Part shown: positions 26,803-36,300 of the stretch, one piece after another
How positions within the stretch are numbered: the stretch's first letter is position 1
Layout: every line of letters starts with the position of its first letter
The notes under the pieces: generated by a model
Database searches by the model: none
What the model was told of the DNA's origin: nothing
Seen by the model: only the letters and a program-made list of their open reading frames with translations
Source of the DNA: Leucobacter sp. Ag1
GTDB lineage: Bacteria; Actinomycetota; Actinomycetes; Actinomycetales; Microbacteriaceae
Assembly (NCBI RefSeq): GCF_000980875.1
Contig: NZ_LAYO01000091.1
Location: forward strand, 1 to 60,679
Length of the DNA: 60,679 bases
Direction: 5' to 3'
Program-made: the position numbers and the translations under genes

Positions 26803-27600
26803 ATGGCGAACGCAGCCCAGATCGAAGAGTTCCGGCAGGCAGCCCTTGCCATCTCCTCGCTCGCCCAGGATCAGCTCCGCGACCTCCTGAGCAGCTTCGG
26901 CCCCGGCTCGGATCCGAAGCGCGTGCGCGACCTCCTGCTGCGGGTGTTCCCGGACTTCATGACGACGTTCGGGGACACCGCCGCGGTCCTCGGGGCCGAC
27001 TTCTACGACCTCATGCGCGACCTCCCGCCGTCATCCGGCACAGCCCGCACAGTCCTCTCCGCCCCGGCGAAGACGAAGCAATCCGAGGGAACGGTGCGGT
27101 GGGCGGTCGGCGCTCTATTCGCTGAGGACCCTGACTGGGGTGCGTTCGAGACCAGCCTGCTCGGTGCAGCCCAGCGGCTGGTCATGCTCCCCGCCCGATC
27201 CACGGTCGACCTCATGGCCCGGTCGGATGCCCGATCAGGGAAGGTGGCTGCGGTCGGCTGGGGGAGGCGCACGGACCCGGCTCGGGCCCGCTCGGGGAAG
27301 TCCTGCGCATGGTGCATCAACCTCGCCGGGCGCGGCCCCGTCTACCGGTCTGACGCTGCGGCCGGCGCGGTCGTCGGTCGCGGGTCGGAGCGCACTGGCT
27401 TCGACGAGAACGGCACCCGCCTCTCTGGCGGCGTCGGTGGAGGCGTCCAGGCACGTGGCGCTCGCGGTCTCGCGAACGACTACCACGACAACTGCCACTG
27501 CGTGCCGGTCCCCACCTACTACGAGCGCGTGACGAATTACCGCACCCCGTCCGGGCGCGAGTACCTTTCGGCGCTCGTCCCCATCTCGCTGCTCCGGTAG
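26803..27600 (+). CDS. MuF-like minor capsid / head morphogenesis protein
   Basis: A 265-aa protein directly after the portal, where MuF-family genes lie. The C-terminal third has KSCAWCINLAGRGPVYRSDAA and NDYHDNCHCVPVPTYYE, with a conserved Cys and His pattern (CxxC, HDNCHC) typical of MuF/SPP1 gp7 domains that can carry metal-binding or ADP-ribosyltransferase-like folds. No toxin domain is evident. Confidence 0.85.
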   Translation: MANAAQIEEFRQAALAISSLAQDQLRDLLSSFGPGSDPKRVRDLLLRVFPDFMTTFGDTAAVLGADFYDLMRDLPPSSGTARTVLSAPAKTKQSEGTVRWAVGALFAEDPDWGAFETSLLGAAQRLVMLPARSTVDLMARSDARSGKVAAVGWGRRTDPARARSGKSCAWCINLAGRGPVYRSDAAAGAVVGRGSERTGFDENGTRLSGGVGGGVQARGARGLANDYHDNCHCVPVPTYYERVTNYRTPSGREYLSALVPISLLR

Positions 27601-27692
27601 CGGCACCTCATCTTCCGCGGTTCGCCGCGGCGGTCACCCGAGCCGCTCTCGGGGTCATGGGCGTACGGCCCGAAAACGGAAAGGAGCTCGCC

Positions 27693-28229
27693 GTGAGTGA
27701 GCAGCAGAACACCGGTGGCACCACCACCACCACCGAGGAGACCACCAACGAGCAGGTCACGGAGACCACCGAGTTCGAAGCGATCACCTCGCAGGAGGAG
27801 TTCGACAAGCGGATTCAGTCCCGGATTGCTCGGGAGCGCGGCAAGTTCCCCGACTACGACGAGCTGAAGGCGAAGGCCGAGAAGTTCGACCAGATCGAGG
27901 ACGAGAAGAAGACCGACACGCAGCGCACCAACGACCGCATCGCCGAGCTTGAGCGTGAGAACGCCGGGTTCAAGGCGGCCCAGATGCGGGCCGACGTCGC
28001 ACGCGAGAAGTCCGACCCGGAGAAGGGCATTCACGTTCCCGCCGAGCTGCTGACCGGCAGCACGCGCGAAGAGCTCGAAGCCTCGGCCGACGCGCTCATT
28101 CAGTTCAAGGGCGAGTCCGCTGGCCGTCAGCGCACCGTCATCCCCGGCGAGGGCACCCGCCCCACCGCTAACCAGTCCACCGCCGAACAGTTCGCGAATT
28201 GGACGGCCGGACAGCAGTTCGACCTGTAA
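27693..28229 (+). CDS. Capsid scaffolding protein
   Basis: A 178-aa very acidic, helix-rich protein starting with GTG 27693 after AAAGGAG. The N-terminus is Thr/Glu low complexity, the centre is coiled coil (DELKAKAEKFDQIEDEKK, IAELERENAGFKAAQM), and the C-terminus is Gly/Thr-rich. Position between MuF and major capsid genes is diagnostic for the scaffold that guides prohead assembly and then leaves. Confidence 0.88.
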   Translation: MSEQQNTGGTTTTTEETTNEQVTETTEFEAITSQEEFDKRIQSRIARERGKFPDYDELKAKAEKFDQIEDEKKTDTQRTNDRIAELERENAGFKAAQMRADVAREKSDPEKGIHVPAELLTGSTREELEASADALIQFKGESAGRQRTVIPGEGTRPTANQSTAEQFANWTAGQQFDL

Positions 28230-28246
28230 GGAAACGAGGTAACACC

Positions 28247-29146
28247 ATGGCTGGTGTCAACACCAACCGCACGACCACCGGAGTCCTGCTGCCCCCGCAG
28301 ATCTCCTCCGAGATCTGGTCCGGAGCGCAGGAGCAGTCCTTCGTGATGCAGCGCGGTCAGAAGACCGACCTGCCCGGCGAGGGCAAGACGATCCAGATCA
28401 TCACCGGCGACGGTGAAGCGAAGTTCGTCGGCGAGACCGAGCGCAAGCCCAACGTCGAGCCGACGTTCGGCTCGAAGACGATGCGCGCCTACAAGATCGC
28501 GCTTACCGAGTCCTTCTCGGACGAGTTCAAGCGTGACAAGGTCGCTCTGTTCAACGCGCTCAAGCCTCGTATGCAGGGCGCGGTCGCACGAACCTTCGAT
28601 CTCGCCGCGCTGCACGGCATCGGAGCGCCGGTAGGCGACTTCGACACCCTGAAGACTGCGCCCGCGGTCAGCATCAACGCCGCGGGCAGCGTCTACCAGG
28701 GGCTGCTCGGTGCTCTCTCCGCGGTCTCTACCGCGGGCGGCGACGTCACCGCGTGGGGCCTCGCCCCGCAGGGCGAGATCAAGGTGCTCGGCGAGAAGGA
28801 CGGCAACGACCGCCCGCTGTTCACCGTGAACCCGCAGCAGGATGGCTCGATCGGCGCGCTCCTCGGACGCGAGGTCTACAAGGCCCGCGCGCTCTACCAG
28901 GCCGCCGGCGGCGCGGGCACCGTCGAGACCCTCGGCATCGGCGGCGACTGGAGCTCCGCGTACTGGGGTGCCGTCGAGGGAATCAAGTACGAGGAGTACG
29001 GCGGGCCGATCTTCAACGCGGACGGCAGCCTCAAGCACGCCGGACGCCAGGACAACATGTTCTCGGTGATCTGCGAGATCGAGATCGGCTTCATCGTCCG
29101 CGACGTGAACCGCTTCGCGCGCCTGACTGGAAAGGCAGGTGCGTGA
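28247..29146 (+). CDS. Major capsid protein (HK97 fold)
   Basis: A 299-aa protein starting at ATG 28247. The N-arm TTTGVLLPPQISSEIWSGAQ and the beta-rich E-loop and P-domain segments (IQIITGDGEAKFVGETERKP; YKIALTESFSDEFKRDKV) match HK97-type capsid proteins without a delta domain. The C-terminal IEIGFIVRDVNRFARLT is typical. Directly follows the scaffold gene. Confidence 0.92.
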   Translation: MAGVNTNRTTTGVLLPPQISSEIWSGAQEQSFVMQRGQKTDLPGEGKTIQIITGDGEAKFVGETERKPNVEPTFGSKTMRAYKIALTESFSDEFKRDKVALFNALKPRMQGAVARTFDLAALHGIGAPVGDFDTLKTAPAVSINAAGSVYQGLLGALSAVSTAGGDVTAWGLAPQGEIKVLGEKDGNDRPLFTVNPQQDGSIGALLGREVYKARALYQAAGGAGTVETLGIGGDWSSAYWGAVEGIKYEEYGGPIFNADGSLKHAGRQDNMFSVICEIEIGFIVRDVNRFARLTGKAGA

Positions 29147-29409
29147 TGGCCCGCATCGAAGTGACCGACCCCTTCAGCGGGGCCGTCGTCACCGTCGAGG
29201 AAGACTCCCCGCAGGCGAAGGCCTGGGGAGCCGTCCCGACCGGTCCCGGCTATGACCTGACGAAGGCCCTCGCTGACTGGAAGGTCGATGAGCTCAAGGC
29301 CTACGCCACGGAGCACGAGATCGCGCTGGGCGAGGCCACGAAGAAGGCCGAGATCGCCGCGGTGATCGCTGCCTCCGACAAGGCCCCGAAGGCTCCCGAG
29401 ACGGAGTGA
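29146..29409 (+). CDS. Small SAP/HeH-like domain protein
   Basis: An 87-aa protein starting at ATG 29146, overlapping the last base of the capsid stop. The C-terminal half (WKVDELKAYATEHEIALGEATKKAEIAAVI) is the helix-extended-loop-helix pattern of HeH/SAP/Rho-N-like domains. In many phages a gene of this type sits after the capsid gene as a minor head component. Exact role unknown. Confidence 0.75.
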   Translation: MARIEVTDPFSGAVVTVEEDSPQAKAWGAVPTGPGYDLTKALADWKVDELKAYATEHEIALGEATKKAEIAAVIAASDKAPKAPETE

Positions 29410-29469
29410 ACCGGTGGTGGGGTCCGGGCGGTACCCGGACCCCACCACCTCCGCCCGAAGGGAGCACGC

Positions 29470-29895
29470 ATGGCCTGGGCAGAACCCAAGGACGTCACCG
29501 ATGCATGGATCGGTGACGACGAACCGACCGACACCGCGAAGCTGACCGTCTGGCTCGGGAAGGCCGAACGTGAGATCATCCGGCAGGTTCCCGACCTGCA
29601 GGAACGGATCGACGCCGAAGCCGCCGAGACGCCGCCCCGCACTGGCCTTCTCGCCGACGCGATCGACGTCGCCGTGGCGATGGTTACCCGCGTCTTCCGG
29701 AATCCCCGGGGCGAGCGGTCCGTGTCCGAGAACATCGGCACCGGCCCCCTCACTGAGGGCAAGACCGTCACCTACGGGGGAGACACCCCCGGGCAGCTGG
29801 TCCTGGAACCTGGCGAGCTCGCCAAGCTCCAGGCCGTCACCGAGCAGGGGGCGTTCGAGATCAACCTGCTCGCTGGATCCCGGGCTGCACGCTGA
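29470..29895 (+). CDS. Head-tail connector (Gp19/gp6-like adaptor)
   Basis: A 141-aa protein with helical N-terminus (VWLGKAEREIIRQVPDLQERIDA) and AIDVAVAMVTRVFRNPRG helix, then a beta/turn tail. Size, order and helix pattern match the ring adaptor that binds below the portal. Begins after a 60-nt gap containing a short hairpin-like GGTCCGG/CCGGACC repeat. Confidence 0.85.
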   Translation: MAWAEPKDVTDAWIGDDEPTDTAKLTVWLGKAEREIIRQVPDLQERIDAEAAETPPRTGLLADAIDVAVAMVTRVFRNPRGERSVSENIGTGPLTEGKTVTYGGDTPGQLVLEPGELAKLQAVTEQGAFEINLLAGSRAAR

Positions 29896-30236
29896 TGGGC
29901 CTCGTGCAGCGCCGCATCAGCGAGTACGTCACCCGGCACCCCCAGACCACCGGGGCCCGCGACTCCCACAACAAGCCGGTCACCGGGTGGGGGCCTGACG
30001 AGCAGATCGGGATCTTCGGCTTCGACCCCGGCAGCTCCACAGTGGTCCAGCCGGGCCGTGAGGCGGTCGTCACGACGCCGACCCTGTACGGCCCCTTCGG
30101 GATGCCGTTCAAACACGGAGACGCCTGCACCGTGCGCGGGGAGCTCTACCTCGTCGAGGGGGAGCCCGCGGCCTGGAAGCACCCCCGGTACGGCGAGATC
30201 GGGACCGTGGTGCATCTTCGGAGGGCCGATGGATAG
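29895..30236 (+). CDS. Head closure / stopper protein
   Basis: A 113-aa beta-rich protein whose start overlaps the adaptor stop by one base. The segments IGIFGFDPGSSTVVQPGREAV and TLYGPFGMPFKHGDACTVRG match small stopper proteins (SPP1 gp16 class) that seal the head after packaging. Assigned by position and fold-like pattern. Confidence 0.75.
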   Translation: MGLVQRRISEYVTRHPQTTGARDSHNKPVTGWGPDEQIGIFGFDPGSSTVVQPGREAVVTTPTLYGPFGMPFKHGDACTVRGELYLVEGEPAAWKHPRYGEIGTVVHLRRADG

Positions 30237-30621
30237 ATACCAGTTCGACCCCGCAGAAGCCGCCTGGATCGCGTACCTCCTCGGCGAGGGGCACGACGCC
30301 TACGCCGAGGTGCCCGACCAGGATCGCCCGCCGCGCTTCATCGAGGTGGAGCGCACCGGCGGCGCGCCGGGCCTTGCGACCGACGACGCGCAGATGACGT
30401 TCCGCTGCTGGGCCCCAAGCCGTGCCGAGGCGGACGCCTACGCCGCCGAGATCCACCGGCTCGTGCTGCTCGCCCGAGAACTCGCCGGCCGCCACGTCAC
30501 CGCCAAGCGCACGATCGGCAGCCCGGTCTACTTCCCGGACGAGCCGACCCGCGGCCACCGATACCAGTTCACGATCCGCGCGAAGATCCGCGGCCGGTAT
30601 CCCGACACCCCAGCCCCCTGA
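30229..30621 (+). CDS. Tail terminator / tail completion protein
   Basis: A 130-aa protein starting at ATG 30229 (8-nt overlap). A short N-terminal helix is followed by a beta-rich body (FRCWAPSRAEADAYAAEIHRLVLLA) resembling lambda gpU / SPP1 gp17-type tail terminators. Occupies the slot between head closure and tail tube genes. Confidence 0.75.
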   Translation: MDRYQFDPAEAAWIAYLLGEGHDAYAEVPDQDRPPRFIEVERTGGAPGLATDDAQMTFRCWAPSRAEADAYAAEIHRLVLLARELAGRHVTAKRTIGSPVYFPDEPTRGHRYQFTIRAKIRGRYPDTPAP

Positions 30622-30636
30622 CCCCAGGGGGCTTTC
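30612..30636 (+). terminator. Hairpin overlapping the head-module end
   Basis: AGCCCCCTG/CAGGGGGCT (9 bp, 4-nt loop) followed by TTTCG. It overlaps the stop of the tail-terminator gene and separates head from tail transcription units. Partial termination would set head/tail protein ratios. Confidence 0.65.
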
Positions 30637-30661
30637 GCATTTCTACCGGAAGGAGCGAGTC

Positions 30662-30889
30662 ATGCCCAAGACCAAGGTCGTGATCGCACACGGGTGGACC
30701 GACCCCAAGACGGGGAAGGCCTACAAGCCCGCCCAGACCGCGGAGGTGGAGCCGGCCCAGGCTCGCGACCTCCTCAAGCGCGGCGAAGCCCGCGCTCTCC
30801 CGGCACCCGCCGAGAAGCCCGCCGAGGCCGCAAATCCGGCCCCGGCCACCAAGAACGAGCCCACCAAGAAGGAGGCCCAGCGTGGCTAG
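30662..30889 (+). CDS. Small Lys/Ala-rich phage protein
   Basis: A 75-aa protein starting after GGAAGGAGCGAGT. The N-terminus (KVVIAHGWTDPKTGKAYKPA) looks folded; the C-terminal half is an Ala/Pro/Glu/Lys tail. It overlaps the tail tube gene by 8 nt. A tail accessory protein is likely; function unknown. Confidence 0.75.
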   Translation: MPKTKVVIAHGWTDPKTGKAYKPAQTAEVEPAQARDLLKRGEARALPAPAEKPAEAANPAPATKNEPTKKEAQRG

Positions 30890-31454
30890 CAACGTGGACA
30901 ACATGCGCGATTGGAACACCGAGGGCGGCGCTCTCTGGTTCGCTCCGATCGGAACGACCCTGCCGACGACCTCGTTCGAGATCCCGGCCGACTTCGAGGA
31001 CATCGGCATCATCTCCGATGGCGGTGTCGAGGAGTCGCTCGAGGTCGAGACGAAGGAGACCGTCGCGTGGCCGGGCGGTGACATCGTGAAGACGAAGCCG
31101 ACCAAGACCAAGAAGACGCAGAAGTTCGTCGCGCTCGAGGACTCGGCGATGACGACCGGCCTCTACTATGGGCACGGCAAGCCGACCCTCGTCGGCACCG
31201 CGGGCTCGCAGATCGCCCGCGTGGACCTGCCCAAGCGTGTCCCCGTGGTCGAGCGTGCCGCGATCATCGTGCTGCAGGACGGCGACCTCACCCGCATGAA
31301 GTGCATCGAGCGCATCTCGATCTCGGAGCGCGGTTCGTACGTCGCGAACACCGAGGACGACCCGGCGTACGAGTTCACCATGACGGAGACCTCGAAGGGG
31401 TACTGGCTCACCAACGAGCCGACCTTCCTCGAGGCCGCGGCCGTCACGCCGTAA
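30882..31454 (+). CDS. Major tail (tube) protein
   Basis: A 190-aa beta-rich protein starting with GTG 30882 inside the previous gene. LEVETKETVAWPGGDIVKTK, and TKKTQKFVALE, plus ISISERGSYVANTEDDPAYEFTMTE resemble siphophage tube subunits. Position just before the frameshifted chaperone confirms it. Polymerises around the tape measure. Confidence 0.9.
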   Translation: MASNVDNMRDWNTEGGALWFAPIGTTLPTTSFEIPADFEDIGIISDGGVEESLEVETKETVAWPGGDIVKTKPTKTKKTQKFVALEDSAMTTGLYYGHGKPTLVGTAGSQIARVDLPKRVPVVERAAIIVLQDGDLTRMKCIERISISERGSYVANTEDDPAYEFTMTETSKGYWLTNEPTFLEAAAVTP

Positions 31455-31546
31455 CCAGACCGGGCGGCGCGGTTCATGTGGCTCGCCGCGCCGCCCTCAC
31501 CCCACCCGAGCCACACCCACCTTTCCGATCCATCAAGGAGCCCACC

Positions 31547-31951
31547 ATGAGCAACACCGAAACCACCACCGAGCTGTCGACCGACGACCGCGCCGAGCTC
31601 GAGCGCCTGCGCGCCGACGCCGCCGGCCGCACCTCCGAGCAGGCAGCAGCGACCACGCGCGAGCAGTCGACGCGCAAGCCCGAGGACCACAAGCCGAAGG
31701 AGAGCGAGAAGGTGTCCGTCGAGTTCGAGGGCGTGACCTACATCGTGTCCCCGAAGGCGATTCGCGATATCCGCTTCCTCGACCTCCTCGAGCGCGAGCA
31801 GATGAACGGCGCGCTGCGCCGTCTCCTCGGCGAGGAGAAGTACGAGGAGTTCGTCAAGTCGATCACCGACGAGGACGGCTTCGCCGACGCGAAGTTCGCC
31901 GGCGAGCTGCTCGAGAAGGTGTCCGAGGCGGCAGGCGCAAAAAACTCCTGA
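31547..31951 (+). CDS. Tail assembly chaperone, short form (gpG-like)
   Basis: A 134-aa protein starting after AAGGAG. An acidic, Thr-rich N-terminus leads to VSVEFEGVTYIVSPKAIRDIRFLD and a helical end. Just before its stop (TGA 31949) lies the slippery heptamer A AAA AAC at 31939-31945 in the correct reading phase (gcA AAA AAC), allowing a -1 shift into the downstream frame. Confidence 0.9.
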   Translation: MSNTETTTELSTDDRAELERLRADAAGRTSEQAAATTREQSTRKPEDHKPKESEKVSVEFEGVTYIVSPKAIRDIRFLDLLEREQMNGALRRLLGEEKYEEFVKSITDEDGFADAKFAGELLEKVSEAAGAKNS

Positions 31952-32394
31952 CGCTCGCGTACTTCCTCCGGGTCTGCCGGGATCGGGTAGTGGCGGATCT
32001 TCGCCGCTACTACTCGGTCTGGCTCTCGGACATGTACGCGGGCCGCATCGACCCGGTGGAGATCGCTGACTGCGTGGCGCTGGTGCCGCGCGGTGGCGCG
32101 ATCGGGCAATGGCTCGGGAAGGCCGATGCGGTCACCCTCGAAGCCGAGATCCTGAACGACGTCTGGTACGCCGCGCTCGCCCCGCATCTCGGCCCGAAGT
32201 CGAAGGTGAAGCCGCGCGAGCTGCCCGAGGGCGTGCGCGAGATGAACCGCAAGGCCGCAGCTGCGCGGGCGAAGCAGCAGTCGAGCGTGGCCCAGCTCCA
32301 AGCACAGAGGAGACGACGTGAAGAACGACGTGAAAGTGCGGCTCGCGCTCAGGGGCATCAACAAGGTGATGACGTCACCGGGGGCGGTGGCTGA
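31547..32394 (+). CDS. Tail assembly chaperone, -1 frameshift fusion (gpGT-like)
   Basis: A -1 shift on A AAA AAC (31939-31945) avoids the stop and continues in the frame through 32394, adding about 150 residues (KLLTLAYFLRVCRDR... to ...DDVTGGGG). The downstream frame has no good independent start with ribosome site (GTG 31990 is the first candidate). gpG/gpGT ratios made this way are conserved in siphophages and chaperone tape-measure assembly. Confidence 0.85.
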
Positions 32395-32563
32395 GGTCGC
32401 GCGCGTGGCGAATCGTCGCCGCGCCGCGGCCGGCCCCGGCCACCGGGTCATCGTCTACCCGCACAAGCGCACCGCGCGCGCGTTCATCGAACAGGAGGAC
32501 GTGAAGCAGGCCCGGAAGGATCCGGGCGGCAAGGCGCTCCTGCGAGTCGTCTCAGGCGAGTGA
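32318..32563 (+). CDS. Small hypothetical protein in tail module
   Basis: An 81-aa basic protein (KNDVKVRLALRGINKVMT...) starting with GTG 32318 after CAGAGGAGACGAC, overlapping the end of the frameshift product by 77 nt in another frame. The ribosome site supports it. It ends facing the antisense gene at 33271 (12-nt overlap). Not recognised; possibly a minor tail-associated protein. Confidence 0.65.
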   Translation: MKNDVKVRLALRGINKVMTSPGAVAEVARVANRRRAAAGPGHRVIVYPHKRTARAFIEQEDVKQARKDPGGKALLRVVSGE

Positions 32564-33271
32564 GCCGAGCCGGTTCACCCCAGCCGCGAACTCGCGCAGT
32601 TCCTTCTCGTCCTTCGCTGGCCCCTCGACGATCACCGAGTCTCCGTCCGCGAACGTGATGGTGACGTAGCACTTCGAGGTGTTCTTGCGCAGCAGCGCAC
32701 CACCGACCGCGCCGAGCGGGCCCGCGAGGACCGCGCCGGCACCGATACGGGTCAGCGTCGACCGCTTCGTGTCGGCCCCGTTCTCGAACAGCGCCGTCGT
32801 TCCCGCGATCGGCTTCTTGACCTTCGGCATCAGCGAGCCGCCCACCGTGTACTCGGTGCCGGTCGCGCGATGGTCGTCGTACTTCGCTGGCTTCGCACTC
32901 GGCTTGGTGCTGCCAGCTGGTGCGGCTCCAACTAGCGCCGCCTCTGCGCCCTCCGGAATGAGGGCAGCGACGGCATCGCGAACCGCCTCAAACGCTGCTC
33001 GGTGCTTCTTCAAGAAGATCACCGCGTTGCGGTCGTTCGTCATCTGCGAGTCGACCTCTCCGGGGACCGCGAACCGAAGGATCCCGTTCGTCAGCAGGTT
33101 GGGCTCCTGCCAGTCGATCCGAGCGATGTTCTCGACCGGCACCACTCGGCTTGCGCTGCCGTGACCGATCTTCCCACGCCAACCGGCCCGACCGATCGTG
33201 ACGGTTTCGCCGTCGAAGTCGATCTGTCCGTTGTACCCCTCCGCCCGCAGCGGAGCACTCGATGCGCTCAT
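32552..33271 (-). CDS. DUF4429-like protein encoded antisense within the tail operon
   Basis: A 239-aa protein on the minus strand between the tail chaperone and tape measure, the only opposed gene in a 26-kb plus-strand run. The N-terminal ~90 residues (GYNGQIDFDGETVTIGRAGW, then SRVVPVENIARIDW and GILRFAVPG) match the DUF4429 / PH-like pattern; LKKHRAAFEAVRDAV follows, then a Ser/Pro/Lys linker and a second beta-rich segment (SKCYVTITFADGDSVIVEG). ATG 33271 lies only 30 nt from the tape-measure start. Looks like a moron: a separately expressed lysogen gene. Role unknown. Confidence 0.75.
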   Translation of the reverse strand: MSASSAPLRAEGYNGQIDFDGETVTIGRAGWRGKIGHGSASRVVPVENIARIDWQEPNLLTNGILRFAVPGEVDSQMTNDRNAVIFLKKHRAAFEAVRDAVAALIPEGAEAALVGAAPAGSTKPSAKPAKYDDHRATGTEYTVGGSLMPKVKKPIAGTTALFENGADTKRSTLTRIGAGAVLAGPLGAVGGALLRKNTSKCYVTITFADGDSVIVEGPAKDEKELREFAAGVNRLGSLA

Positions 33272-33300
33272 GCGCCGAGCTTACCGACCTTGGAGGTCTC

Positions 33301-36300
33301 ATGGCAGCTACTGGTGCAGAGATCGCACGCGCCTATGTCACCGTCCTGACGCAGATGCCCGGCGTGAAGCGCGACGTCACGAAGGCTCTCGGTGGTGTTG
33401 ACCTGGGCCCAACCGGGCAGTCGATGGGGTCGAAGCTCGCCGGCGGCATCACGAAGTCGCTGAAGCTCGGCGTGAAGGCGGTCGGCGCGACGATCGCGGT
33501 CGGCGTCGGCACCGCGCTCGTGAAGGGCTTCCAGCGCCTCGACGCGATTGATACCGCGAAGGCGAAGCTGACCGGTCTCGGGAACGACACCAAGACGGTC
33601 TCCACGATCATGAAGAACGCCCTCACTTCGGTGAAGGGCACGGCCTTCGGTCTCGGCGATGCTGCCACTGTCTCGGCTGCTGCGGTCGCCGCCGGAATCA
33701 AGCCCGGCGAGGCGCTGACCAAGCACCTGAAGTCGATCGCGAACAACGCGAGCGCGGCCGGCGTCTCGATGGGGGAGATGGGCTCCATCTTCAACAAGGC
33801 CGCGACCCAGGCCAATGGCGTGCAGAACGACGTCATCTCGCAGCTCGCCGATAAGGGCATCCCGATCTATCAGGAGCTCGGGAAGGTCATGGGCGTCACC
33901 GCGGGTGAGGTGTTCAAGCTCGCCAGCGAGGGCAAAGTCTCCTTCGAGCAGTTCTCGCAGGCCGCGACCGCCGCGGCCGGCACCGTCGCCGACGAGATGG
34001 GCAAGACCACGAAGGGTGCATGGGCGAACTTCGTCGCGAGCCTCGGCCGCGTCGGCGCGGGACTGCTGTCCGGCGTCTTCACCCAGATCGCTCCCGTACT
34101 GCAGGCGACCACGAAGGCATTCGGCCCGCTCGAGGACGTCGCAGGCAAGCTCGGGGAGAAGATCGGCAAGATCGTCGCCCCCGCCGTCGACAAGTTCATC
34201 GGCTTCCTGAACAAGCCGGTGAACACGAAGCCGTTCACGGACCTGTGGCAGTCGCTCTCTCCGCTCTCGCTGGTGTTCAAGACGCTGCAGCCGGTGCTCC
34301 CCGCACTCGGGTCCGCCCTCTCAACGGTCGCGGGGATCCTCGGCGGTGCGCTCGCGCAGGCACTCCCGCAGGTCGTGCCGCCGCTGACCGACTTCCTGCT
34401 TGTCGGTGCTCAGATCGTGACCGCGGTGCTTCCCGCTTTTGCAAACCTCCTGACTGGTGTCGCGTCCGGGGCAAGTGCCGCCGTCGGCGTGCTCGCGCCT
34501 TGGTCGGACGTGATCATTGCGGTGGGCCTCGGGGTCGGCGCTGCCGTCATCGCGTTCAAGGCGTGGTACGGCGCAATCGCTGTCTGGACTGGCATCACGA
34601 AGGCTGCGGCAGTCGTCCAGAAGGCATTCAACTTCGTGATGAACGCCAACCCGATCCTGAAGATCATCTCGATCGTGCTGGCTGTAGTCGCTGCACTTGG
34701 GTACTTCTTCACCCAGACGAAGCTCGGCAAGGAGATCTGGGCGAACTTCACCCGGTTCCTCGGCGAGGCGTGGAGGAACATCTCCGCGTTCTTCAAGCAG
34801 GTCTGGGAGAACGTGCTGAAGCCGGTCTTCGAAGGCATCGGACAGGTGCTCTCGTTCGTCTGGAACTCGATCCTGAAGCCGATCTTCGACGCGATCGTGA
34901 CCGCGGCGCGGTGGACCTTCGAGACCATCCTGCAGCCGATCTTCAACGCGGTGCAGGTCGCGTTCGCGATCATGGCCGGCATCTTCCAGGGCGTCTGGGA
35001 GGGCATTCTCCGACCGATCTTCGAGGCCATCGGTGCGATCTTCCAGTGGCTCTGGGACACGATCATCAGCGTCATCGTCGGCTACATCAAGGCTCAGATT
35101 CAGGTCTGGGGAGCGATCTTCACCTGGCTGTGGGAGACCATCCTGCAGCCGGTGTTCGCGAAGATCGGCGAGATTTTCAACTGGATCTACACCTACGTGA
35201 TCCAGCCGATCATCCTCGGGATCCAGGTCTACATCAAGATGTGGGGCGCGATCTTCACCTGGCTTTGGAACACGATCCTGAAGCCCGTCTTCGACGCCAT
35301 CGGCCGGATCTTCACCTGGATCCTGAACACGATCATCAAGCCGATCGTGGACGGGATCCAGAAGCAGATCCGCGTCACCGGCGCGGTGTTCACCTGGCTC
35401 TACCAGAACGCGATCAAGCCCGCGTGGGACGCGATCTCGAACGTGATCTCGAGCGTGTGGACCAAGGGCATCAAGCCCGTGATCGACACCCTGGTGAAGG
35501 TCATCACCTCGGATCCGAAGAAGGCCTTCGAGGCGGCGCGTGACGCCATCGGCAAGGCGTGGAAGGGTATCCAGGATCTCGCGAAGGCACCCGTTCGCTT
35601 CGTCGTGCAGACCGTCATCGGCGGGCTCATCGACGTGGTGAATGGCTTCGGTCTGAACCTGAAGAAGCCCCAGCTCCCGAAGGGTTTCGCGACCGGCGGC
35701 ATCCTCCCGGGATCGTCCCGGATGCACCACGGCGATGACCAGATCATCCAGGCTCGCCGCGGCGAGGGCGTCATGGTGTCCGAGGCGCTGCGCACGAAGG
35801 CGGACCGTTCCGCGTTCCTCTCGGTCAACGCGGCCGGGCGGCGCGGTGTCGGCTTCGCGTCGATGATGCAGGGCCTCGCCCGCGGTGGTCTCGTGTCGCC
35901 GCTGCCGAAGGGCAGCTACTCCGTGAGCCAGCCGTTCAAGGGTGCGGCGCACAACGGCATCGACCTCGCGGCCCCGATGGGGACGCGGATCCTCGCCGCG
36001 CTGTCCGGTATCGCGCAGCTCGTGGGCCCGGTGAACATGGGCGGCAACGAGATCTACGTCGCCGGATCGAACGGCATCGGCACCCGCTACTCGCACCTGA
36101 GCCGCTTCGCGGTGAAGGAGGGGCAGCGGGTCCGCCAGGGGCAGACGATCGGCTACGTCGGCGCGACCGGTATGGCGACCGGCCCGCACCTGCACTACAT
36201 GGTGCAGCCGGGCGGCGATGCCGCGCGCGGTCGGGCGTACAACGGCTACGTCGACCCCGCGCCCTATCTGGGCGTGTTCGGCAAGGAGCTCGGCGTCGGC

